Below, piece by piece: positions 1-8,191 of a DNA stretch of 64,000 nucleotides. The stretch comes from an uncultured bacterium (GTDB lineage Bacteria; Krumholzibacteriota; Krumholzibacteriia; LZORAL124-64-63): NCBI GenBank assembly GCA_937864225.1, contig CALMJK010000004.1, forward strand, positions 263,949 to 327,948. Reading direction: 5' to 3'. The position numbers and the translations under genes were made by a program. The notes below the pieces were generated by a model that searched no databases, had not been told where the DNA came from, and worked only from the letters and a program-made list of their open reading frames with translations. Position 1 is the first letter of the stretch. Each line of letters starts with the position of its first letter.

Positions 1-15
1 CGTCGCGGCGGCGCC

Positions 16-1017
16 TCATCCGGAGAAGCCACGGTTGCCCCCTTCCCAGATCCCGCGCAGTCCCGGGACGAGATTCAGGATGATCGGGATGGAGCGGACT
101 CGGACCTGGACCTGGCCCTGCATGCCGTCGGCGTAGATGTAGTCCTTGCCGTCGGCCGTGAAGGATTCCCCGCTGAGCGTTGCCTCTGCCAGCACGACCG
201 AGCCGTTGACCAAGACGGCGTCGGCAATCTCCTGGCCCAGATAGCGGCGGGCCTCGGACGGGCCGACGAGCTCGTCGGCGATCCCGCTCAGAACCACCGG
301 CTGATATGTGTGGGCGTAGCCGGTGATCTCGAAGCGCCCCAACTGGCCGACGGCCAGCTGGGGGCGGAAATATCCCGGCAGCATGACGATCAGCGCCAGC
401 TGGCTGTCGGGACCCGAAAGGGTCGCCAGGATCTGGCCCGGCGCGACCGATTGCCCGGAACGAACGCGGATGTCCCGGACCACGCCGGCCGCCGGGGCCG
501 TCAAGCGTCGGGCGGCCAGCATCTTCTGGGCGTAATGCAGCTGGGAGCGCAGCGACGCCGCGCTGCGCCGGGCGCTCTCGTCCAGAGGATTGCGCAAACA
601 CGCCGTCAATTCGACCTCGAGCGCTTGTTCGATCTGCTGAACCGCCGCAATCTGTTCCTCGTCCACCAGCCGAACGAGGAGCTGTCCGGCCTGGACACGC
701 TGGCCGGGGACCACGGCGATCTCCTGCACCGTGGCCGAAACGGGGCAAGTCACTTCGGTCTTGAATTTGGCACGCACGATGGCGGGACCGGTGGCGTATT
801 CGTTCATCCGCCCCAGGCACAGGTAGAGCAGGGTCGCCGCGAAGAAGCCCAGGAGCAGGCGGTAGGTCCAGCCCATCCAATCGGGCGACAAGCGCAGGAT
901 ATCGCCGTGGCGTTGGCCGCCGAAGCGTTGGTGCTCGAGAGCCTCGGGGCGGAAGATGCTCTCGGGGTCCGTGCGCTCTTCAGACGTCAACGCCGCTGAC
1001 TCCCCGCGCCGGGACAC
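16..1017 (-). CDS. HlyD-family periplasmic adaptor (membrane fusion) protein
   Basis: This is a 333-residue membrane fusion protein of the type that links an inner-membrane exporter to the outer membrane. One membrane segment lies at about residues 49-68. The two halves of a lipoyl-like barrel-sandwich domain follow at about 79-119 (V-x-P-G-Q-x-V-x-A-G-Q) and 172-203 (A-P-A-A-G-V-V, then R-S-G-Q-x-V-x-P-G). Little coiled coil separates them, as in short HlyD adaptors paired with peptidase-containing ABC exporters. It runs divergently from another adaptor gene at 1170. The frame begins with GTG at 1017; a TTG at 990 has a better Shine-Dalgarno (GGGGAG), so the first nine residues are uncertain. 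A partner ATPase is probably beyond the left edge. The family call is secure; the cargo is unknown. Confidence 0.8.
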   Translation of the reverse strand: MSRRGESAALTSEERTDPESIFRPEALEHQRFGGQRHGDILRLSPDWMGWTYRLLLGFFAATLLYLCLGRMNEYATGPAIVRAKFKTEVTCPVSATVQEIAVVPGQRVQAGQLLVRLVDEEQIAAVQQIEQALEVELTACLRNPLDESARRSAASLRSQLHYAQKMLAARRLTAPAAGVVRDIRVRSGQSVAPGQILATLSGPDSQLALIVMLPGYFRPQLAVGQLGRFEITGYAHTYQPVVLSGIADELVGPSEARRYLGQEIADAVLVNGSVVLAEATLSGESFTADGKDYIYADGMQGQVQVRVRSIPIILNLVPGLRGIWEGGNRGFSG

Positions 1018-1169
1018 GCCTCGCGCTCAACACGGCCGACCCGAGATGGACCGGCGCGACGGCCGCCCGCCGCATTCCCTGCTCGTCGCGGCGGGCGCCG
1101 TGCCCTATGATGATCGCCGTCCTTCCGCCCCCCGTGGGCGGCCGGGTCGCGAATGAACAGGGTGGTATC

Positions 1170-2108
1170 ATGCGTCTCCAATCGACGTTTCAATCAGTCG
1201 CTCTCAGCGCGCGCCAGATCGCGCCCCCCCGCCTCGGGGATCGGGCAAGCCTCCTGGCGTCTTGCGTCCTGACGGCCCTTGTCGCCGGCATCGCCTGGGC
1301 AGGGACCGAAGCGCAGGTTCGACCCACCTCCGGCTCGGCAGCCCCAACCGCCGTGGCCGGGCCGGCGTCCGGAGAGCTCATCGGCATCGTTTTCGCCCGT
1401 CGCGCCCTCGACCTGGAAGCCGAGATCGAGGGACAAGTGGCTGAGATCGTCGTAGAATTGGGGCAGCATGTCAACCGCGACCGAGTGCTGCTGAAGCTGG
1501 CATCGCCCTGGCTCGAGCACGAGCTGGTGATCGTGCGCGCCAGTGTTGCCACGGCCCAGGCCGAATTGGATCAGGCCATCCTGGAACGCGACCTGGCGGT
1601 CCAGAAGCGGGAGCGGCGCTTGCAGGCACCCGATGCCTGGTCCGCCGAGGAGCGCGCCGAGATTCAGTTCGCGGCGGACATGGCGCAGGTGCAGGTCTCC
1701 CTGGCCAAGGCCCAACTGGAGGGGAACCAAGCCAAGGCCGACCAGTTGGCGGAGCAATTGGCGCGGGCCACCGTCCGCGCGCCCTTTGCCGGCGTTCTCA
1801 GCGGCCGTTACTGCGAACTCGGCGAGCGCGTCGCCGTCAACTCGCCGCTGCTGCGCCTGATCAGCGACGCGGACCTGCAGGTCAGGTTCGGCATCCCAGA
1901 GAATCTGGTCGGCCGCGTGACCCTGGGTTCGGATCTGGAGGCTCATTTCCCGGTCCTGAATCTGACCGTGCCGCTGAAGATTTCACGCCTGGCTCCGGAA
2001 ATCGATCTCGCCACGGGCATGGCCACGGCCGAGGGCACGCTGGCGACGCCGCCGGCCATGCAGACCCGGGTCTGGCCGGGCATGACCGTCAAGGTGCTCA
2101 TCCCTTAA
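1170..2108 (+). CDS. HlyD/RND-type efflux adaptor subunit
   Basis: This 312-residue protein is a second periplasmic adaptor. An N-terminal hydrophobic stretch at about residues 28-45 anchors or exports it. A lipoyl half-motif (E-I-E-G-Q-V-A-E-I-V) follows at about 84-118, then a charged alpha-hairpin at about 120-200, then the second lipoyl half (R-A-P-F-A-G-V-L-S-G) and a beta-barrel domain ending in a W-P-G-M-T-V-K-V motif typical of adaptors. The start at 1170 was chosen because AGGGTGG stands just before it and the upstream codons look non-coding. It is divergent from the adaptor at 16-1017. No transporter or outer-membrane factor lies next to it in the window, so the substrate cannot be named. 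Confidence 0.82.
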   Translation: MRLQSTFQSVALSARQIAPPRLGDRASLLASCVLTALVAGIAWAGTEAQVRPTSGSAAPTAVAGPASGELIGIVFARRALDLEAEIEGQVAEIVVELGQHVNRDRVLLKLASPWLEHELVIVRASVATAQAELDQAILERDLAVQKRERRLQAPDAWSAEERAEIQFAADMAQVQVSLAKAQLEGNQAKADQLAEQLARATVRAPFAGVLSGRYCELGERVAVNSPLLRLISDADLQVRFGIPENLVGRVTLGSDLEAHFPVLNLTVPLKISRLAPEIDLATGMATAEGTLATPPAMQTRVWPGMTVKVLIP

Positions 2109-2168
2109 CCCCGCCTGGGACCGTCCTCTTGATTGGACGCCCTCGCCGACGAGGCGGTGGGGGCTCGC

Positions 2169-2198
2169 TTGCGCCGGGGGCGCCAGCTGCCATATACT
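2169..2198 (+). promoter_or_regulatory. Putative sigma70-like promoter for the lipoprotein gene
   Basis: TTGCGC (2169-2174) and TATACT (2193-2198) are separated by 18 bases and lie about 65 bases before the ATG at 2264. Inferred from sequence only. Confidence 0.45.
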
Positions 2199-2263
2199 CA
2201 TGACATCTGATGAAATGCATCATGCGCTTTCCATCTCCAATTTGCTCTCGGGAGGTCGCATCC

Positions 2264-3250
2264 ATGTTGCAATCGCGCGCGTTGCTGTGCCCGGCGGGGG
2301 GGCGCGCCTCGACGCCGTCCGTCCGCCTGCTGCTGTCGCTCCTGCTGCTCGTCGCGTTGGGCGGCTGTGACCTCGCGACGAACGGGGATGAAACCGGAGT
2401 CGCCGCGCCCGAATCCAAGGCGCTGCCGTGGAGCGGCGTGTTGGCGCTGGATTTCAACGGGCTGTTCTTCCCGTTGGCGCAAGACAATCACTGGAACTAC
2501 GACCGCCGGTTGGTCGTCCAGCTCTTGCCGGAGGTGGGCGAGCCCCTGCCGCCCGAGCAGATCGACGGCACGATCGAGCGCGAGATCGACGGGACGGAGG
2601 AGCTGTTCGACAGGACGTACGTCGTCATGCACGAGCAGTACCTCGAGCCCGGCGGCTCGACTGAAAGCTGGACCCGCTACCGTCAGGATCCGGAGGGCCT
2701 GTACGAGGCGGACGTCGCCGTCTCCGACCCGCCGGCCGTCGCGGCCAAGGTCGTCGCGCCCGCGGACGCCGCCCTTCAGCAACTGCGCCAGCGGCTGGCC
2801 GCCCGCGCGCTCGACGCGGGCTGGCTGCGCGCGATGGACGAGTTGGCGCTGCGGCGGGAGCAGATCCTGCGCGCGGCGCGCGGCGTGAGCCAGGCCGCGC
2901 TTGCCGCCGACGGCGGTGTTCTCGCCAATGAGCTGCTGCGTTTGCAGTACCCGTTGCGGCCCGGCGCCAGTTGGCCGCTGCGCGCCGACGCGCCCGACGC
3001 GTGGATCATGACCGTCGAGGGGCGCGAGCGCCTGGCGCTGCCCGCTGGGACCTTCGCGGCCTGGCGCGTGCGCTTGGATGGCGCGATCTACGGCCCCGAG
3101 GATGTCGTGCGCCTGTGGTACAGCCGCAGCGGCGAGCTGCAGCTCGTCCTGCACGCCGAGACAGTGGCGCTGGATCTCCAGGGGAACGTCCTGGGAACGC
3201 TGGTCTACGACGAACGGCAGGTCCTGACCGATTTTGCCCTGTCACGCTAG
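2264..3250 (+). CDS. Hypothetical lipoprotein
   Basis: I do not recognise this 328-residue protein. It has a basic N-terminus, a leucine-rich hydrophobic segment at about residues 20-32 and a lipobox V-A-L-G-G-C with Cys35, so it should be a lipoprotein exported by Sec and acylated. The rest is soluble and mildly acidic with no membrane segments. The ATG at 2264 is preceded by GGAGG at 8 bases, which decides it over the in-frame ATG at 2210. It has its own promoter-like sequence and ends in a strong hairpin shared with the convergent gene at 3347-4381. Confidence 0.75.
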   Translation: MLQSRALLCPAGGRASTPSVRLLLSLLLLVALGGCDLATNGDETGVAAPESKALPWSGVLALDFNGLFFPLAQDNHWNYDRRLVVQLLPEVGEPLPPEQIDGTIEREIDGTEELFDRTYVVMHEQYLEPGGSTESWTRYRQDPEGLYEADVAVSDPPAVAAKVVAPADAALQQLRQRLAARALDAGWLRAMDELALRREQILRAARGVSQAALAADGGVLANELLRLQYPLRPGASWPLRADAPDAWIMTVEGRERLALPAGTFAAWRVRLDGAIYGPEDVVRLWYSRSGELQLVLHAETVALDLQGNVLGTLVYDERQVLTDFALSR

Positions 3251-3280
3251 AGGCGCGCGACGGCGCGCGTGCCGCGACGG

Positions 3281-3315
3281 AGGACGGCGCCCCTCGGGGG
3301 GCGCCGTCCTGTTTG
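3281..3315. terminator. Bidirectional hairpin terminator
   Basis: A perfect 13-bp stem (3281-3293 with 3298-3310) closes a TCGG tetraloop and is followed on the + strand by TGTTTG. It sits between the convergent lipoprotein and selenoprotein A genes, where it could end transcription from both sides. Confidence 0.7.
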
Positions 3316-3346
3316 AATGGCCTGTCTTCAGGCTCCGTATCGTGCG

Positions 3347-4381
3347 CTATTTCAACAGCACCAGCTTGCCGGTCTGAGGCGGTTGGTCGGCGAACCGCAA
3401 CCGGTAGAAATACGTTCCCGAAGCCAGCGGCAGGCCCGCCTCATCTTCGCCGCGCCACGCGACCCGGTGCTCGCCGGCCTCCAGCGGGGCGCACACCAGC
3501 GTGCTGATCCGACGACCGCTGACGGCGAACACCTCCAGGCTGGCCTGTCCTGCCCGGGGCAGGCTGAAGCCGATCGTGGTGCCTGGATTGAAGGGATTGG
3601 GCCACGCCGGGTGCAGCACCGCCGCGATCAGCGGGTCGGGGAGCGTCGCGCTGGGGATGTCCTGGACGGCCAGGGCGGCTTGCAGCACCTCCTGGCTCGC
3701 CTGATCCTGCACGCAGACGACGAGCCGCAGCGCTTCCTTCGTCCAAGCGGAATCCATGGTGAACTGGCGCTGCACCGTCACCGCCTGTCCCGCGTCCGTC
3801 AAGGTGAAGGGCTCCGCCGCCAGCATCGCCACGACCATGTTCGACTGCCCGCCCAGCCCCTCCTGGCAGACGAAGAAGTCGATCTGGTTGTCGGTCGTGC
3901 GGATCCTGGCGTCGGTCGCGATGTCGACGGTCAGGCTGACCTGGCCGGCGCTGACGCCATAGCTGGCGGTCATGACCAGGGGGCTGCTCCTTTGCAGACG
4001 GCCTTCGACGAGAGGGATGTACCGATCGATCTGCGATCCTTCCGGAAGACCGCCTGACCACCGTTCCACGCCATCGGCGATGAACAGCGGAATGCCCGAG
4101 CCGTCGTACCACGCGAAGCGATCAAGTGCCTCAGGAATGCCGTAAAAGCTGGACCAGATGTAGAAGGTCATGGGCACGAACTGATCCGTCCCGTAGATCT
4201 CCTCTAGATCGTTGACTCCCGCGACCGCGGAAGGGCAGTAGACTCACCATTCCGACGAGTACAGTTCCCCCAGGACCGTGCGTTCGGCCGCGGAAACCGG
4301 ATCGGGCCCGACCAGCAGGAGCAGGCCGAGCGCGCCGGCCGCGGCCAAATGTCCCCAAAGGGTCGATGCTGCGGCTCTCAT
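3347..4381 (-). CDS. Putative selenoprotein A: exported Sec-thioredoxin-fold protein with PNPFNP sorting tail
   Basis: Read through one in-frame TGA (4244-4246), this frame encodes 344 residues. The order is a signal peptide (about 1-31), a thioredoxin-like domain with W-Sec-V-Y-C (Sec46, Cys49) and G-I-P-L-F near 95, a beta-rich middle, and a C-terminal FlgD-like Ig/T9SS-type module from about residue 256 (P-N-P-F-N-P near 261, ending L-V-L-L-K). Cys-containing relatives have W-C-x-x-C there, so TGA replaces the nucleophilic Cys. A SECIS-like hairpin lies at 4216-4233. The ATG at 4381 has AAGGAG before it. A conventional gene caller would start at the internal ATG at 4177 and lose the signal peptide and active site. 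The domain layout is visible; Sec insertion is inferred. The alternative, a nonsense-mutated pseudogene, is weakened by the same pattern at 21787-22974. Confidence 0.8.
4216..4233 (-). promoter_or_regulatory. Putative SECIS hairpin of selenoprotein A
   Basis: After the TGA, 10 bases lead to a 7-bp stem CTTCCGC/GCGGGAG (one U-G pair) closing a GGTC loop; 17 bases separate TGA from the loop. The E. coli fdhF SECIS also presents GGUC in its apical loop at about 18 bases, and SelB recognises that loop. The hairpin is seen; its function is inferred. Confidence 0.7.
4244..4246 (-). other. Predicted selenocysteine (UGA) codon, residue 46
   Basis: An in-frame TGA between TGG and GTC, with TGC three codons later, gives W-U-x-x-C. 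The frame is open for 45 codons before it and 298 codons after it. Confidence 0.75.
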
Positions 4382-4494
4382 GGCAGCTCTCCTTGGTTCT
4401 GAGTCCATGTGTCTGGTTGATATTATGATGGTACAGAAATACTGAGATTAAAGCAAAACAAATAGCTTTACGGCCTTAATTTTGAATAAATGAA
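4382..4494 (-). promoter_or_regulatory. AT-rich upstream region of selenoprotein A
   Basis: These 113 bases between the thyX stop and the selenoprotein ATG are strikingly AT-rich in a GC-rich window, with runs such as ATTAATTCATTTATT on the minus strand. It probably holds the promoter of selenoprotein A. I cannot place a -35/-10 pair confidently. Confidence 0.4.
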
Positions 4495-5436
4495 TTAATT
4501 GTCATTATCGATATGCCATGGGCAAGGCAGGCCCAGCCGGGCGAGCTTCTCCTCGCACTCCGCCCGCTCGCGGTGGCGAGCGAGTTCGCCCGCGGCGTCA
4601 CGCGCCAACCAGCCGGCCTGGGCGGCCAGCGCCAGCGCCGCCGCGGAGCCGTCGCGGCCGAGCGCGGCGACGATGGCGGCCTCTAGGCGCGACAGCTGCA
4701 CGGCGCCCAGACGATGGTCGAGAAAGGCTTCCCAGACGAGCGGCACCCAGCGCGCAACGATCTGCCGGCCGATCGTCTCGGCGTAGGAGCGGATCTCGAA
4801 CTGGGCGTGCGGGTCCATGCGCAGGGCGAGGAAGTGCATCAGATTGTGCAGATCGATCTTCCAGTAAGCCTCGGTGTAGGTGGCCAGGGGGAGGTCCTTG
4901 CGGGCTTGTTCGCGCGCGATGCCGGCGGCGAGGCGCTCTTGGTACGCGGCGCGCGCCCGGTCGTGCAATTCCGCCTCCTGGCGCGAGAAGGCGGCGCCCG
5001 CGCCGGCGTCCAGAACTCCCTCGCTGCCCTGACGGTTGCCCTCCGCTTGCAGCCGCCAGGCGTGCGCGGCGGTGCGCTGGGCGGCGTCGATCGCGATCGA
5101 GTAGCGGGTGCTGTACTCGTTCACGCTGGCCGACCGGTGGCGGATCCACTGTCGCCACGCGTCCATCGGCACGCGGACGTGCAGCTTCAACTCGCACATC
5201 TCGAACGGCGTCGTGTGGCGATGTCGCATCAGGTATCGGATCAGGCCGCGGTCGTCGGAGACCTTCTTCGTGCCGGCGCCGTACGAAACGCGCGCCGCCT
5301 GCACGATCGCGGCGTCGTCGCCCATGTAGTCGATCAGGCGCACGAAGCCGTCGTCGAGCACCGGGAAGGCGCGGCCGAGGATTTCGTCGAGGGCGGCCAC
5401 GCGGGGCCGCGTCAGGGATTCGGGTGGCTGGCTCAC
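4495..5436 (-). CDS. thyX: Flavin-dependent thymidylate synthase ThyX
   Basis: ThyX makes dTMP from dUMP using methylene-tetrahydrofolate and reduced FAD. The signature R-H-R-x-x-S-x4-S-x-R is present at residues 99-111 (RHRSASVNEYSTR). The 313-residue length is longer than the usual 220-260, mostly through an N-terminal extension and a charged C-terminal tail. The start is GTG at 5436 with GAGGAG upstream. It lies 13 bases after the urocanase stop on the same strand, so the two are probably co-transcribed, although no metabolic link is obvious. No ThyA-type synthase is seen in this window. Confidence 0.93.
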   Translation of the reverse strand: MSQPPESLTRPRVAALDEILGRAFPVLDDGFVRLIDYMGDDAAIVQAARVSYGAGTKKVSDDRGLIRYLMRHRHTTPFEMCELKLHVRVPMDAWRQWIRHRSASVNEYSTRYSIAIDAAQRTAAHAWRLQAEGNRQGSEGVLDAGAGAAFSRQEAELHDRARAAYQERLAAGIAREQARKDLPLATYTEAYWKIDLHNLMHFLALRMDPHAQFEIRSYAETIGRQIVARWVPLVWEAFLDHRLGAVQLSRLEAAIVAALGRDGSAAALALAAQAGWLARDAAGELARHRERAECEEKLARLGLPCPWHIDNDN

Positions 5437-5449
5437 GCGCCGTGGCTCC

Positions 5450-7489
5450 TCATGAAAAGGCTTCCCCGATTGCCTTGTCCACCAGGGCGTCGTCGGCGTG
5501 CTGGGGCAGCGTAACGCGCAGGCGGGCGTCGCGTTCCATCGCGCGGCGGATGGCGAACTCCGCGCCCTCGTTGCGGGCCCAGGCGCGGCGGGCGATGCCG
5601 TTGTTGACGTCCCAGCCGAGCATCAGGTGCAGGCGGCGCTCCGCGGCGGACGAGCCGTCCAGCAGCAGGCCGAAACCGCCGTTGATCACTTCGCCCCATC
5701 CCACGCCGCCGCCGTTGTGCAGCGACACCCAGGTGGCGCCGCGGCAGGCGTCGCCGATCACGTTCTGGACCGCCATGTCGGCGGTCAGATTCGAGCCGTC
5801 GCGCACGTTCGCGGTCTCGCGATAGGGGGAATCGGTGCCGGACACGTCGTGGTGGTCGCGGCCGAGCACGATGGGGGCCGTCACGCGGCCGTCGCGGATG
5901 GCGTCGTTGAAGGCGTGCGCGATGCGGCGGCGGCCTTCCTCGTCCGCGTAGAGGATGCGGGCCTGCGAGCCGACCACCAGATGGTATTCGCGCGCCTGCC
6001 GGATCCACCGCAGGTTGTCGAGCATCTGCTGGCGAATCTCCGGCGCGGCCTCCCGCGCGAGGTCGGCCAGCACGCCGGCGGCGATGGCGTCGGTCGCGTC
6101 GAGGTCGGCCGGGTCGCCGCTCGTGCAGACCCAGCGGAAGGGACCGAAACCGCAGTCGAAGCAGAGCGGTCCCATGATGTCCTCGACGTAAGACGGGTAG
6201 CGGAAGCCGCCGCCGGCCGCCATCACGTCCGCGCCGGCGCGCTGCGCCTCCAGCAGGAAGGCGTTGCCGTAGTCCCAGAAGCGCATGCCGCGGGCGCTCA
6301 TCGCGTTGATCGCATCGACGTGCGTCCGCAGCGACTCCTGCACGCGCGCCTTGAAGCCGGCGGGATCGGCCGCCATCAGGGCGTTGGCCTCGTCGAAGGA
6401 GAGGCCGGCCGGGTAATAGCCGCCCGCGTAGGGGTTGTGCAGGCTCGTCTGGTCGCTGCCCAGCTCCACCTCGGCGCCGGCCCTCACGAGGCGCGCCCAC
6501 AGGTCGACGACATTGCCCAAGTAAGCGAGGGAAACGGCCTGTTTCCCGCGGCGCGCCCGGTCGACGCGCGCGAGCAGTCGGTCGAGATCGGTCTCGACCT
6601 CGTCCACCCAGCCCTGGGCGTGGCGCTTGCTCACGGCCGCGGGGTTGACCTCCGCGACGACCCCGACGGCGCCCGCGATGACCGCCGCCTTGGCCTGCGC
6701 GCCGCTCATGCCGCCCAGCCCGGAGCTCACGAACACCTTGCCCGCCAGTCCGTCGTCGCCGCGCAGGCCCAGGTAGAGGCGGCCGGCGTTGAGAATCGTG
6801 ATGGCCGTGCCGTGCACGATGCCCTGGGGCCCGATGTACATGTAGCTGCCGGCCGTCATCTGGCCGTACATCGTCGCGCCCAGCGCGGCCAGACGCGCGT
6901 AATCGTCGGGCGAGCTGTGATTCGGGATCGTCAGACCGTTCACGACGACCACGCGCGGCGCGTCGGAATGCGACGGGAAAAGACCCTGCGGGTGGCCGGA
7001 GTTCACCACGAGCGTCTGCTCGTCGGTCATCTCGGAGAGGTACCGCATGCTCAAGAGGTACTGCGCCCAGTTCTGGAACACCGTGCCGTTGCCGCCGTAG
7101 GTGATCAATTCGTGGGGGTGCTGCGCGACGGCCGGATCGAGGTTGTTCTGGATCATCAGCATGATCGCCGCCGCCTGCGGGCAGCGAGCCGGATACTCGG
7201 ACAGCGGTCGCGCCCGCATCGGGTAGGCCGGGCGGTAGCGCCGCATGTAGACGCGACCGTCCTCGCGCAGCTCGTGCGCGAATTCGGGCGCCAGGCTCGC
7301 GTGCAGCGCGGGCGGGAAATAGCGCAGGGCGTTGCGCAGGGCCAGCCGCAACTCGGTCGGCGACAGGGTCAGCGGCCGGCGCGGGGCGTGGCTGATTCCC
7401 GACTCCGCGGGCGGCGGGTCCGGGATGCCGTCCGGGATGCCGCGGCGGATGGCGGCCTGGAAATCGCTGGGCGTCGACACAAGGGACAC
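5450..7489 (-). CDS. hutU: Urocanate hydratase
   Basis: Urocanase converts urocanate to imidazolonepropionate, the second step of histidine degradation, with tightly bound NAD+. The protein shows the urocanase block G-L-G-G-M-S-G-A-Q, S-D-Q-T-S-x-H-N-P-Y-x-G-G-Y-Y-P, and the active-site region F-G-P-F-R-W-V-C-T-S-G with Cys at about residue 455. At 679 residues it is longer than the roughly 555-residue enterobacterial form and fits the long family. GTG at 7489 was chosen because GAGGAGG stands 6 bases before it; an ATG at 7522 lies in the same frame. No other hut gene is adjacent. ThyX follows on the same strand. Confidence 0.93.
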   Translation of the reverse strand: MSLVSTPSDFQAAIRRGIPDGIPDPPPAESGISHAPRRPLTLSPTELRLALRNALRYFPPALHASLAPEFAHELREDGRVYMRRYRPAYPMRARPLSEYPARCPQAAAIMLMIQNNLDPAVAQHPHELITYGGNGTVFQNWAQYLLSMRYLSEMTDEQTLVVNSGHPQGLFPSHSDAPRVVVVNGLTIPNHSSPDDYARLAALGATMYGQMTAGSYMYIGPQGIVHGTAITILNAGRLYLGLRGDDGLAGKVFVSSGLGGMSGAQAKAAVIAGAVGVVAEVNPAAVSKRHAQGWVDEVETDLDRLLARVDRARRGKQAVSLAYLGNVVDLWARLVRAGAEVELGSDQTSLHNPYAGGYYPAGLSFDEANALMAADPAGFKARVQESLRTHVDAINAMSARGMRFWDYGNAFLLEAQRAGADVMAAGGGFRYPSYVEDIMGPLCFDCGFGPFRWVCTSGDPADLDATDAIAAGVLADLAREAAPEIRQQMLDNLRWIRQAREYHLVVGSQARILYADEEGRRRIAHAFNDAIRDGRVTAPIVLGRDHHDVSGTDSPYRETANVRDGSNLTADMAVQNVIGDACRGATWVSLHNGGGVGWGEVINGGFGLLLDGSSAAERRLHLMLGWDVNNGIARRAWARNEGAEFAIRRAMERDARLRVTLPQHADDALVDKAIGEAFS

Positions 7490-7637
7490 GGGGGCCTCCT
7501 CGCTGGATGACGGTCCCAACATAGCACCCCGGAGCCCTGCCGGGAAACCCGGCTCGTCTTGACCGCCGTCCGTTCCGGCGGCACAATGCGTGCCGGGGCC
7601 GCGCCGAGGTCGCGTGCCCGCGAAGGGAGGAATCGCG

Positions 7638-8177
7638 ATGTCTCAGCTGATCCAGCGGATGCTGCGCGCCGCCCGGCTCGAGGCGGCTTTCTACGAGGAG
7701 GTCGAGGCGGACCGCTCCGCCCTCGGGCAGGCGGTGCTGGTGGTGGTGCTGGCGAGCGTCGCCGCGGGCATCGGCGTTCCGGGGGCGCGCACGCTCGGCG
7801 GCATGATGGCCGGCGTGTTCAGCGCCCTGCTGGGGTGGTTTCTGTGGTCGTGGTTGACGTGGCTGATCGGCACCAAGCTCCTGCCGGCGCCCGAGACGGA
7901 GGCCGACTATGGGCAGCTGTTGCGCACGATCGGCTTCGCCTCCACGCCGGGACTGCTGCGCGTCTTCGCCGGGCTGCCGCTCGTCGGGAGCCTGATTCTG
8001 GCCGTCGCGCAAGTCTGGATGCTGGCCGCCATGGTGGTGGCCGTGCGGCAGGCCTTGGATTACCGCGGCACGGGTCGCGCGATCCTGGTCTGCCTGTTCG
8101 GCTGGCTCGTGCAGTTCGTGATCCAGATCGTGCTCCGCTTAGCCCTGGCCGGCGGGGCCGGCTATACCGCCGCATGA
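7638..8177 (+). CDS. Yip1-like integral membrane protein
   Basis: This 179-residue protein has four or five hydrophobic segments and resembles small bacterial Yip1-domain proteins. An N-terminal amphipathic stretch (about 1-30) is followed by membrane segments near 33-50, 58-80, 105-130 and 145-170. ATG at 7638 has GGGAGG before it. Its stop overlaps an in-frame ATG (8174) of the next gene, so translation is probably coupled to the exported peptidase. The role is unknown. Confidence 0.65.
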   Translation: MSQLIQRMLRAARLEAAFYEEVEADRSALGQAVLVVVLASVAAGIGVPGARTLGGMMAGVFSALLGWFLWSWLTWLIGTKLLPAPETEADYGQLLRTIGFASTPGLLRVFAGLPLVGSLILAVAQVWMLAAMVVAVRQALDYRGTGRAILVCLFGWLVQFVIQIVLRLALAGGAGYTAA

Positions 8178-8191
8178 GGAAGAGAGCCGAC

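Noticed and set aside
4131-4358. A 75-residue minus-strand frame overlapping the start of selenoprotein A
   Set aside because: It is Arg/Gly-rich and lies out of frame with the thioredoxin domain; it is a shadow of the selenoprotein's 5' end.
4382-4494. Replication origin in the AT-rich segment
   Set aside because: No DnaA-box cluster and no dnaA or dnaN nearby; a promoter is a simpler reading.
5498-7510. Long plus-strand frame opposite hutU
   Set aside because: It has His/Ala/Arg-biased composition typical of the antisense of a GC-rich gene, and the opposite strand is an unmistakable urocanase.
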